Assembly: GCA_937888595.1 (NCBI GenBank)
Contig: CALARK010000007.1
Location: 25,254 to 89,253 of the forward strand
From: an uncultured Sterolibacteriaceae bacterium
GTDB taxonomy: Bacteria > Pseudomonadota > Gammaproteobacteria > Burkholderiales > Rhodocyclaceae
DNA: 64,000 bases
Reading direction: 5' to 3'
The translations under genes and the position numbers were made by a program. Positions 52,059 through 59,090 of this stretch are shown here, in pieces. The notes under the pieces were generated by a model, which made no database searches, had not been told where the DNA came from, and saw only the letters and a list, made by a program, of their open reading frames with translations. Numbering within the stretch: position 1 is the stretch's first letter; each line of letters opens with the position of its first letter.

Positions 52059-52453
52059 CAGTTCGCGATCTCGCCATCCACGTAGAGCCAGCGCCCGGCT
52101 TCGCGCACGAAGCGACTGGTTTCGTGCAGCCGGAAGGCGCGGCCGTTAATCTTGTAGCGGGCGACGAATTCGACGATGGCGTGATCGGCATCCTGCACCT
52201 CGTAGCGTTTCACCGCCAGGCCGATCCATTGCGGCCGGGGTCCCTCGTCCAGCGTCAGTGCCGCGGGTCGGGTGCTGGCATGCCAGGTCGCCAGAAGGTA
52301 CGATTCCTGTGCCAGCAGGTAGGCGACATAGCGCGAACGCATCAGCGCCTCGGCCGTCGGGGCGACGCTGCGACCCGCGAGGAAAGGGCCGCAGCACGTC
52401 CCGAAAGGCTGGCCGCTGCCGCAGGCACAAGGCGCGGCCGCCGCGTGACTCAT
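52058..52453 (-). CDS. YchJ family SEC-C motif protein
   Basis: 131 residues. The N-terminal CACGSGQPFGTCCGPFLAG is an SEC-C-type zinc motif, followed by the NTF2-like domain of the YchJ family (ALMRSRYVAYLLAQESYLLATWHASTRP, HETSRFVREAGRWLYVDGEI). The family's exact function is unknown. Lies seven bases downstream of the DUF3299 gene, on the same strand. Confidence 0.9.
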   Translation of the reverse strand: MSHAAAAPCACGSGQPFGTCCGPFLAGRSVAPTAEALMRSRYVAYLLAQESYLLATWHASTRPAALTLDEGPRPQWIGLAVKRYEVQDADHAIVEFVARYKINGRAFRLHETSRFVREAGRWLYVDGEIAN

Positions 52454-52460
52454 CTGCGCC

Positions 52461-52985
52461 TCACTTTCGTCCGGGTTCCTCGTAGGGCGCGACCTTGTCG
52501 ACCGCCAGCCGGTAGCCGGCCACGCCCCAGTTCGTCTCGCCGCGCTGCACGGTCAGCGTCCCCCAGGTCCAGATCGGCACCATCATCCTTACTCCATCGA
52601 GCGGCCTGGGCGATTTGGCATGGATGATCTGGTTGGCCGGCGGCGGCGGTGTATGGATGCAGGCACCGAAATACGGCACGATGAGAAATTCCGTCACCTT
52701 GCCGCCCTGCCGCTCCAGCGGCAGGGCGAAGCCGGCGATGCGGATCTTCCTTCCGTTCAGGGCATGTTCTGCCGGGGCGTTGTCCCATTCGCGCTTGAGC
52801 CTGTCGAGCACCTCCATCGCACGCGGGTCGGCGTCGTCCAGTTTCGAAAGGTCGAGCGCCTTGAATTCGCGGGCCGGGTCCCAGCCCTTCGGCACCATCT
52901 GCTCCCACTTGAGTTCAGGCCACGGTTCGGCGGCGTGCAGGGACGGTGCGGCCAGCAGCGCCGCCAGCAGTAACAGCAATCGCAT
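52461..52985 (-). CDS. DUF3299 periplasmic protein
   Basis: 174 residues with a signal peptide (about 1-18, ending SLHAAE). The segments KWEQMVPKGWD, GRKIRIAGFALPLE and TEFLIVPYFGACIHTPPPPANQIIHA are typical of DUF3299; the Cys-Ile-His in the last suggests metal binding. ATG 52985 lies two bases after the permease gene. In vibrios a zinc-regulated operon (ZrgABCDE) combines DUF2796 with an ABC transporter and accessory proteins, which fits a zinc role here. Confidence 0.82.
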   Translation of the reverse strand: MRLLLLLAALLAAPSLHAAEPWPELKWEQMVPKGWDPAREFKALDLSKLDDADPRAMEVLDRLKREWDNAPAEHALNGRKIRIAGFALPLERQGGKVTEFLIVPYFGACIHTPPPPANQIIHAKSPRPLDGVRMMVPIWTWGTLTVQRGETNWGVAGYRLAVDKVAPYEEPGRK

Positions 52986-52987
52986 TT

Positions 52988-54256
52988 TCAGTTCCTCGGG
53001 GTCAGGCCGTCGGCCAGCGCCATGCGCCAGGCACGCCAGCCGGGGATCAGTCCGGCCGCGAGGCCGGTGGCGAGTATAGACGCGAGGATCGTCCATTCGT
53101 TCCCGCCGGGCAGGCCGGGGGACAGATGGATGCCGAATTCGCGCGCCAGCGGCGCCGCCAGCACGCTGGCACCCGCCAGCAGCACGATGCCGAGTATCAC
53201 GCCGAGCGCGGTCACCAGGAGCGCCTCGCCGGCCAGCATGAAAAACAGGTCGCCCGGCGAGGCGCCGAGGCTGCGCAGGATCGCCAGTTCGCGCCGCCGC
53301 TGGTCGAGGGCGGCGAGCAGGGTCGCCGCGAGTCCGGCGAGCCCGACCGCCACGACCAGCGCGGACAGGACGAACAGGGTGCTTTCGATCGCCGCGAGCG
53401 TCTGCCACAGCTCGTCCAGCGCTACGCCCGGCATGACCGCCATCAGGGCCTCGCCGCGATAGGCGTTGATCTGCCGCTGTACGCGGAAGACGTCGGCGCG
53501 ATTCTTCAGCCCGATCAGCGCGGCAGTGATTTCCTGCGGCGCGAGCTCGAACTTGCGCACCTGTTCGGCCGGGATGGCCAGGCCCGGCAACGGCGCGCCG
53601 CCGGCCCAGTCGAGGTGGAGCGCCGTGATGGCCTCGGGGCTGACATGGACGGTGCGATCGACCGGCGTTCCTGTCGGCGCGAGGATGCCGACGATGGCGA
53701 AGGGCTTGTCCTCGTGTCCGGGGCCCGCCGCCGCCATGCCATGCGTCAGCGTGATGCGGTCGCCGCTGCGGTAGCCGAGCGTTCGCGCGACTTCGCTGCC
53801 GAGGACGGCTTCGAACACCCCCGCGATGCCGCCGGCGAAAGGGCGACCAGTGGCGAAGGCGAGCGGGCGGGCGTCGGCATAGCGGAAGCGCTCGAAATAG
53901 GCGGGCGTCGTGCCGAGCACGGGGTGGCCGCGGTGGCTGTCGCCGAGAATCAACGGTACGGCCCAGTCGATGGCCGGGTTCGTGACGATGGCGTCGAAGC
54001 TGTCCATGCGCAGGTTGTGCGTCGCACTGCCCGAGCGGAAGACGGCGTAGAGCATCAACTGCACCCCGCTGCTGCGCGCGCCGACGACGAGGTCGACCCC
54101 GGAGACCGATTGCGTGAAGCTCTGCCGTGCATCGTGGCGTACGCGTTCGACGGCCAGCAGCAGGGCGGACGCGATGGCAATGGCCACGAGGACGATGCCG
54201 AGCGTGAGCCGGCGCGCCCAGGCACTCTTCAGCGCGAGCGACAGCACGGCCTTCAT
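52988..54256 (-). CDS. FtsX/MacB-type ABC transporter permease
   Basis: 422 residues. An N-terminal helix (about 17-37), a large periplasmic domain (about 40-280), then three helices in the FtsX pattern (FVLSALVVAVGLAGLAATLL, the segment with RRRELAILRSLGASPGDLFFML, and EWTILASILATGLAAGLIPG). The RSLGAS coupling helix contacts the ATPase encoded next door. Overlaps the ATPase gene by ATGA. Such systems usually work as mechanotransmitters; here the association is with zinc genes. Confidence 0.88.
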   Translation of the reverse strand: MKAVLSLALKSAWARRLTLGIVLVAIAIASALLLAVERVRHDARQSFTQSVSGVDLVVGARSSGVQLMLYAVFRSGSATHNLRMDSFDAIVTNPAIDWAVPLILGDSHRGHPVLGTTPAYFERFRYADARPLAFATGRPFAGGIAGVFEAVLGSEVARTLGYRSGDRITLTHGMAAAGPGHEDKPFAIVGILAPTGTPVDRTVHVSPEAITALHLDWAGGAPLPGLAIPAEQVRKFELAPQEITAALIGLKNRADVFRVQRQINAYRGEALMAVMPGVALDELWQTLAAIESTLFVLSALVVAVGLAGLAATLLAALDQRRRELAILRSLGASPGDLFFMLAGEALLVTALGVILGIVLLAGASVLAAPLAREFGIHLSPGLPGGNEWTILASILATGLAAGLIPGWRAWRMALADGLTPRN

Positions 54257-54948
54257 GCCCCGGCCTCCGCTGCGGCCCGATTGATGTCGGCCAGCGCGAC
54301 GATGCGGTCGAAGTGCGCGGCCAGCCGCACATCGTGGCTGACGAACAGCAGGGCGGCCCCCGCCGCCGCAGCTTCCGCCAGCAGCAGGTCGATGAAGGCC
54401 TGCTGGCGCGGTGCATCGAGCGCCGAAGTCGGCTCGTCGGCGATCAGGATCTCGGGCCGGCCGATCAGCGCACGCGCGGCGGCAACGCGTTGCTGCTGTC
54501 CCACCGACAGCTCAGCGGCCGGCTGGCGCCACAGGGGCGGCGCGAGGTCGAGGTGCGTCAGCAGGCGTTCCGCCGCCGCTTGCGGGTTGCCGCTGCGTTG
54601 CCGGCGTCGTGTCGAGAAGGTCGTGGGCAGGAGCACGTTGTCCCGGGCGGACAACCACGGCAGCAGGTTGAACTGCTGGAAGACGAAGCCGATATGGTCG
54701 GCGCGGAAGGCATCGCGCGCACGCGCGGAAAGGGCGACGAGGTTCTGCCCGAGCAGTTCGATACGTCCCTGTTCGGGGAGGACTACGCCGCCGAGCACGC
54801 CGAGCAGGGTGCTTTTGCCGCTGCCCGAGGGGCCGTGGAGGAAGACGCGTTCGCCGGCCGCGATCGCGAAGTGCGGGATGTCGAGGCAGGGCGCGGGCTG
54901 TCCGCGCCAGCGGTAGCGCAGATCGGTGATGGTGATCGCCGCCGCCAT
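54253..54948 (-). CDS. ABC transporter ATP-binding protein (MacB/LolD type)
   Basis: 231 residues from ATG 54948. Walker A GPSGSGKST (about residue 39), Walker B ILIADEPTSALD, and the H-loop in FVSHDVRLA are intact. The signature motif is LSVGQQQR instead of the usual LSGGQ, a mild variation in the second position. Partner of the FtsX-type permease; two bases separate it from the DUF2796 gene. Confidence 0.9.
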   Translation of the reverse strand: MAAAITITDLRYRWRGQPAPCLDIPHFAIAAGERVFLHGPSGSGKSTLLGVLGGVVLPEQGRIELLGQNLVALSARARDAFRADHIGFVFQQFNLLPWLSARDNVLLPTTFSTRRRQRSGNPQAAAERLLTHLDLAPPLWRQPAAELSVGQQQRVAAARALIGRPEILIADEPTSALDAPRQQAFIDLLLAEAAAAGAALLFVSHDVRLAAHFDRIVALADINRAAAEAGA

Positions 54949-54950
54949 GA

Positions 54951-55442
54951 TTACCAGCGGAGAACCGGCTTGTTCGGCGTCAGCCGCTGTGCGCCCTGGC
55001 CGCCGGGGCCGACACGCCGCGCATCGAGGCGATAGAGGCGCTTCATCGACTGGAACAGCGTCGTCTCGACCGAATTCAGTGCCGCCGGGACGGTGCAGCG
55101 GAAGGTATGGGCCGCCTCGATGTCGGCGTGGCCGCCGCTGCCATCGAAGGTCGGCATGCCGACCTGGACCGATTGCAGCGCGCATTGCGCGGCGGCGGCA
55201 GGACGGAACAGTGCCGGATCGTTGAGGATCTTCTCGGCGGCGGCCAGGGCGGCCCGCTCCTTGTCGTTCTTCGGCGCGCGCTCGAAGCCGACGGCGGCAT
55301 CGAGCGGCAGCTCGAGATTGAGCGTCAGCGTGTCCTGGTCGAGGGCGGCATCGAGTCGTCCTTCGCCATGCACATGACGGTGCTGGGCGAGGGTGGCGGT
55401 CGCGGCGGAAAGCAGGAAGGCGAACAGCAACGGGCGTTTCAC
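54951..55442 (-). CDS. DUF2796 (ZrgA-like) periplasmic zinc-binding protein
   Basis: 163 residues from GTG 55442, which begins a clear signal peptide (KRPLLFAFLLSAATATLAQ). The mature N-terminus is RHVHGEGRLDAALD, the His-rich opening typical of DUF2796/ZrgA, and a conserved Cys pair follows (QCALQSV and FRCTVP). ZrgA proteins are periplasmic and zinc-regulated. Lies between ZIP (17 bases upstream) and the ATPase gene, so the whole group is likely one transcript. Confidence 0.83.
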   Translation of the reverse strand: MKRPLLFAFLLSAATATLAQHRHVHGEGRLDAALDQDTLTLNLELPLDAAVGFERAPKNDKERAALAAAEKILNDPALFRPAAAAQCALQSVQVGMPTFDGSGGHADIEAAHTFRCTVPAALNSVETTLFQSMKRLYRLDARRVGPGGQGAQRLTPNKPVLRW

Positions 55443-55459
55443 GGCGAAGGCTCCGAAGG

Positions 55460-56269
55460 TCAGTGGGCGTGTGCGCTGCCGAACACCACCAGTGCAATGC
55501 CGGCGGCGAGCAGCAGGCCGTGCCAGCCGATGGATTGCTGCTCGCGTTTGAGGCGCGGCATCAGGTCGGCGACGGCGATGTAGAGGAAGCTGGCGGCGGC
55601 GAGGGTGAGGATGTGCGGCACCCACTCCTGCGCACGCTCGAGGGCGAAGTAGCCGGTCATGCCGCCGGCCAGCGCGGCGAGGCTCGATACGCCATTCCAG
55701 AACAGCGCCCGGCCGCGCTGCCAGCCGGCCGCGAGGAGAATGGCGAAGTCGCCCGCCTCCTGCGGCACCTCGTGGGCGATGATGGCCAGCGTCGCCGCCC
55801 AGCCCAGCGTCGGGTCGGCGAGAAAGGCGGCGGCGATCAGCAGGCCGTCGGTGAAGTTGTGGAAGCCGTCGCCGACCAGGATCGACACCGCCTCGCCGCC
55901 ATGGCCGCCATGCCCGCTGTGCATGTGGTGGTGGCTGTGGGTGTGGTCTTCGCAATCGTGTTCGTCGGGGTGGGTGTCCGGGTTGCCGTGCGCATGGCGC
56001 CACAGGGCAAATTTTTCCAGTGCGAAGAAGCCGAGGATGCCGGCCAGCAGCAGCGGGAAAACCTCGTGCGGCGTGAGTCCCGATTCGAGTGCCTCGGGCA
56101 GCAGGTGCAGCGTCGCCGTGGCGAGCAGCAGGCCGGTGGAAAAGCTGACCGTGAAGCCGAGCCACTTGCGGGGCAGGCCGAACATCACCAGCGCGGCGGC
56201 GGCCACCGACAGCAGGCCGCCGGCGATGCAGGCGAGCGCGATCTGGGCGAGCAGGGGCAGGGAGGACAT
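55460..56269 (-). CDS. ZIP family metal transporter
   Basis: 269 residues from ATG 56269, chosen over an upstream ATG at 56317 because the membrane helix follows directly and the upstream start would lie in the operator. About eight helices. The metal-binding helix motifs HNFTDGLLIA and HEVPQEAGDFAILL are intact, and a His-rich cytoplasmic loop (about 95-130, HDCEDHTHSHHHMHSGHGGHGG) precedes them. Likely imports zinc. First gene of the minus strand group and divergent from the Zur-like regulator. Confidence 0.92.
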   Translation of the reverse strand: MSSLPLLAQIALACIAGGLLSVAAAALVMFGLPRKWLGFTVSFSTGLLLATATLHLLPEALESGLTPHEVFPLLLAGILGFFALEKFALWRHAHGNPDTHPDEHDCEDHTHSHHHMHSGHGGHGGEAVSILVGDGFHNFTDGLLIAAAFLADPTLGWAATLAIIAHEVPQEAGDFAILLAAGWQRGRALFWNGVSSLAALAGGMTGYFALERAQEWVPHILTLAAASFLYIAVADLMPRLKREQQSIGWHGLLLAAGIALVVFGSAHAH

Positions 56270-56294
56270 GGGACGGGATTGGAACACAACCGGG

Positions 56295-56317
56295 TTGCAA
56301 ATGCAATCGTGTTGCAA
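56295..56317. promoter_or_regulatory. Candidate Zur operator between ZIP and zur
   Basis: In the 77-base divergent intergenic region. TTGCA-AA-TGCAA is a perfect inverted repeat (56295-56306), and a further GTTGCAA lies at 56311-56317. The region is AT-richer than its surroundings. The match to known Zur boxes is only general, so the assignment rests on position and symmetry. Confidence 0.45.
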
Positions 56318-56346
56318 AACCTGCGGCCGTGTGCTTTCATTGGCGC

Positions 56347-56757
56347 ATGTCCGCGACTGCCGACCTTCTGCGAGCCGCCGGCGTCAGGGTGACGCCCGGC
56401 CGCGTGCGCGTGCTCGAGGCGCTCGCGGCGGCGGCCCAGCCCCTGAGCCATGCCGATCTTGAATCCCTGCTGCCCGACGCGGACCGCGTCACGCTCTATC
56501 GCGTGCTCGATTCGCTGGTCGCCTGCGGGCTGGCGCTGAAGGCGGTCGATGCGCGCGGCGTGTTCCGCTTCTCCGCCAGCGGCGCCCAGCGCGAGCATGG
56601 CGGCCATGTCCATTTCCGCTGCACCGGTTGCGGCGGCGTGTTCTGCCTCAAGGCCGCCCCGCCGCCCCCGCCCAAGCTGCCGCGCGGCTTCCGCCTCGCC
56701 GAGGTCGATTACGACGTGCGCGGCACCTGTGCGCAGTGCGCACGGCATACCCCGTGA
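56347..56757 (+). CDS. zur: Fur family regulator, Zur-like
   Basis: 136 residues from ATG 56347. A winged-helix domain (VRVTPGRVRVLEALAAAAQPLSHADLESLL, RVTLYRVLDSLVACGLAL) is followed by a dimerisation/metal domain with CTGCGGVFC and CAQCARH, the structural zinc Cys pairs. HGGHVHFRC supplies the His-rich regulatory site. Divergence from the ZIP transporter makes Zur more likely than Fur or PerR. Overlaps the next small gene by three bases. Confidence 0.85.
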   Translation: MSATADLLRAAGVRVTPGRVRVLEALAAAAQPLSHADLESLLPDADRVTLYRVLDSLVACGLALKAVDARGVFRFSASGAQREHGGHVHFRCTGCGGVFCLKAAPPPPPKLPRGFRLAEVDYDVRGTCAQCARHTP

Positions 56758-57026
56758 AACGCCTGCTGCTGCTCTGCGTCGCGCTGGTCCTGGCACAGGC
56801 CGCTCTTGCCGGGCACGGCATCGAGCACGCCTTTCAAGACCACGCAGAGTCCTGCGTCGAGTGCCTGTCCTTGCCGGGGATGCAGGCCCTGCCGGCGCTT
56901 CCGCCGCACCTGCCCCCGCCCGCCACGGCGCCCACGCCCGCCGTCGTCGCCGTCCCGCCGGCGCCGACTTTTGCGCTGCATCCGGCGTTCCGGAGCCGCG
57001 CTCCACCCGCGATCCAAAGCTGCTGA
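56754..57026 (+). CDS. Small exported His/Cys-rich protein, probable metal binder
   Basis: 90 residues from GTG 56754, overlapping the zur stop. A signal peptide (about 1-19, ending AALAG) is followed by HGIEHAFQDHAESCVECLSLPGM, an H-x-H/C-x-x-C arrangement like that of small DUF2946-type proteins, and a Pro/Ala-rich tail. The tail contains the dispersed repeat read as AVPPAPTF (about residue 66). No known function; zinc binding is inferred from the motif and neighbours. Confidence 0.7.
   Translation: MKRLLLLCVALVLAQAALAGHGIEHAFQDHAESCVECLSLPGMQALPALPPHLPPPATAPTPAVVAVPPAPTFALHPAFRSRAPPAIQSC
56949..56972 (-). repeat. Dispersed repeat copy 16 (inside the small exported protein gene)
   Basis: Perfect 20-base core with TTTT on the + strand. 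Read as AVPPAPTF in the Pro/Ala-rich tail. Confidence 0.87.
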
Positions 57027-57059
57027 ATCTTTCCCTTTCAACTGCTTTGGAGCATCGAG

Positions 57060-58454
57060 ATGAGCCACGTTGTGTCGTGGATGCTGGCGGCTGCCGGCGT
57101 CCTGGCCTCGCTTCCCGCCAGCGCGGACGAGGACCTGAAAGCCTTGCGCACCGAAATCGCGCAAATGAAGCACGCCTACGAGCAGCGCATCGCCGCGCTG
57201 GAGCAGCGCCTGGCCCTCGCCGCGCAGGCCGGGCATGTCGCCGACGGACCGGCCGACGGGCATGCGGAGCATTTCCACGCGGCCGATGAGGGCAGCGAGC
57301 CCGAAATGGGGCTGGTCCTGCAGGGGCGCTTCAGAAAGATGAAGGAGATGGAGGCGGAGGCGCGTGCCGTGGCGGGTTACTGGCCGGCCGGCCACGACCA
57401 CGATGGAAACGAGCGTGGTTTCTCGCTGCAGCATGCCGAACTGAGGCTGGCGGCGAATGTCGGTGCGAAGTTTCGTGGCGTGGCGCGCTTCGCCGTGGGC
57501 GAGGCGGGCGACGTGGAGGTGGAAGAGGCGAGTTTCACCACGCTGGGCCTCGGCCACGGATGGATGGTGCGCGGCGGCCGCTTCGCTTCCGGCGTCGGCT
57601 ACCAGAATGCCCGGCATCCGCACGAATGGGATTTCGCCGATGCGAGCCTGATGCAGGTAGCCCTGTTCGGCGCGGAGGGCTACCGCCAGGATGGACTGCA
57701 ACTGCAGTGGGCGGCCCCGACCGCGTCCTTGTTGGCGTTCGGCGCCGAACTCGGCCGCGGGGCGACTTTCCCGGGCACCGATCGCAACAGGAACGGCGCC
57801 GGCGCCGTCGCACTCTTCGCCCGGGTGGGCGGTCCGCGTGGCGATGGGTCTGCCTGGCAGGCCGGCCTGTCCTATCTCGGCACGCGCGCCGAGGGTCGCG
57901 AGGCGCACTTCGAGGACACCGACCCCCTCGGCCCCAACGAGGTGTCCGGCGCATTCTCCGGACGCAGCCGCACATTGATCGCCGATTTCGTCTGGCAGTG
58001 GGCCCCGCAAGGCGACGGGCAAACGGGCGGCGTCAGGTTCCAGGCGGAGGTGTTCAGGCGCAGCGAAAACGGCACGCTCGGCTGCACTTCCGATGTCGCC
58101 ACCTCGCCCTGCCTGGGCGGTGTGTCACTCGGCGCGCTTGATGCCCGCCAGACCGGCGGCTACTGGCAGGCGGTGTACCAGTTCCTGCCGCAGTGGCGGG
58201 TGGGCTATCGACATGACTGGCTGTCGCCGGGCCGCAAGTCCTACGATCCGGCCGTCGTGTTCGCCGCGCTCGATCGGGACGGCAGTTATTTCAGCGGCCA
58301 CAAGCCGCGACGCGACAGCGCCATGGTTGATTGGGGCGACTCGGAGTCCTCCCGGCTGCGCCTGCAGTTCGCCCGCGACCGCTCGATGCCGGGCGTGACG
58401 GACCATCAGTGGACGCTGCAGTACATCATGCATCTCGGGTCGCACGCGCATTAG
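57060..58454 (+). CDS. Outer membrane porin-like protein, zinc-locus associated
   Basis: 464 residues. A signal peptide (about 1-21, ending PASAD) precedes a coiled coil (EDLKALRTEIAQMKHAYEQRIAALEQRLA), a His-rich linker (about 58-75, GHVADGPADGHAEHFHAADE) and an antiparallel strand pattern (about 80-464), with residues HDHDGNERGF inside and a terminal GSHAH. The coiled coil plus barrel resembles trimeric porins of the OprO/OprP type. The His-rich stretch and location suggest metal binding or metal-dependent expression. It has no TonB plug domain. Confidence 0.75.
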   Translation: MSHVVSWMLAAAGVLASLPASADEDLKALRTEIAQMKHAYEQRIAALEQRLALAAQAGHVADGPADGHAEHFHAADEGSEPEMGLVLQGRFRKMKEMEAEARAVAGYWPAGHDHDGNERGFSLQHAELRLAANVGAKFRGVARFAVGEAGDVEVEEASFTTLGLGHGWMVRGGRFASGVGYQNARHPHEWDFADASLMQVALFGAEGYRQDGLQLQWAAPTASLLAFGAELGRGATFPGTDRNRNGAGAVALFARVGGPRGDGSAWQAGLSYLGTRAEGREAHFEDTDPLGPNEVSGAFSGRSRTLIADFVWQWAPQGDGQTGGVRFQAEVFRRSENGTLGCTSDVATSPCLGGVSLGALDARQTGGYWQAVYQFLPQWRVGYRHDWLSPGRKSYDPAVVFAALDRDGSYFSGHKPRRDSAMVDWGDSESSRLRLQFARDRSMPGVTDHQWTLQYIMHLGSHAH

Positions 58455-58468
58455 CGGAATGCCGGCAG

Positions 58469-58492
58469 GCCGTCCTGCCGGCACCGACTTTT
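58469..58492 (-). repeat. Dispersed repeat copy 17 (upstream of hslV)
   Basis: Two mismatches to the core, TTTT on the + strand. Lies between the porin gene and hslV. Confidence 0.83.
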
Positions 58493-58534
58493 CGGAGAAG
58501 TAGAATCGCCGCTTTCCATTTCGAAGGCGGGACC

Positions 58535-59071
58535 ATGGAGCAGTATCACGGCACGACCATCCTTTCCGTGCGGCGCGGCAACGTCGTCGCGCTCGGCGGC
58601 GACGGCCAGGTGACGCTCGGCAACATCGTCGTCAAGGCCAGCGCGCGCAAGATCCGCCGCCTGTACAACGAGAAGATCCTCGCCGGGTTCGCCGGTGGCA
58701 CGGCCGACGCCTTCACCCTGTTCGAGCGCTTCGAGGCGAAGCTGGAGAAACACCAGGGCAACCTGCTGCGCTCGGCCGTCGAACTGGCGAAGGACTGGCG
58801 CACCGACCGCATGCTGCGCCGGCTTGAGGCGATGCTGGCCGTCGCCGACCGCGACAACTCGCTGATCATCACCGGCAATGGCGACGTGCTGGAACCGGAA
58901 CTGGGCATCGTCGCGATCGGCAGCGGGGGCGCCTATGCGCAATCCGCCGCCCGTGCGCTTCTGGAAAATACGGATCTGGTGCCTGCCGTGATCGTGAAGA
59001 AGTCGCTGGAGATCGCCGGCGATCTGTGCATCTACACCAACCAGAACCACCTGATCGAGGTGCTGGAGTGA
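58535..59071 (+). CDS. hslV: ATP-dependent protease proteolytic subunit HslV
   Basis: 178 residues. The segment HGTTILSVRR holds the mature N-terminal Thr nucleophile (after removal of the first five residues). ALGGDGQVTLGN, NEKILAGFAGGTADAFTLFERFE and AVADRDNSLIITGNGDVLEPE are diagnostic. Forms the HslUV protease with HslU. Unusually, hslU is not directly adjacent but 2.2 kb downstream, with an antisense gene between them. Confidence 0.97.
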   Translation: MEQYHGTTILSVRRGNVVALGGDGQVTLGNIVVKASARKIRRLYNEKILAGFAGGTADAFTLFERFEAKLEKHQGNLLRSAVELAKDWRTDRMLRRLEAMLAVADRDNSLIITGNGDVLEPELGIVAIGSGGAYAQSAARALLENTDLVPAVIVKKSLEIAGDLCIYTNQNHLIEVLE

Positions 59072-59090
59072 GCCGGCAGGCCTGGCTCAG

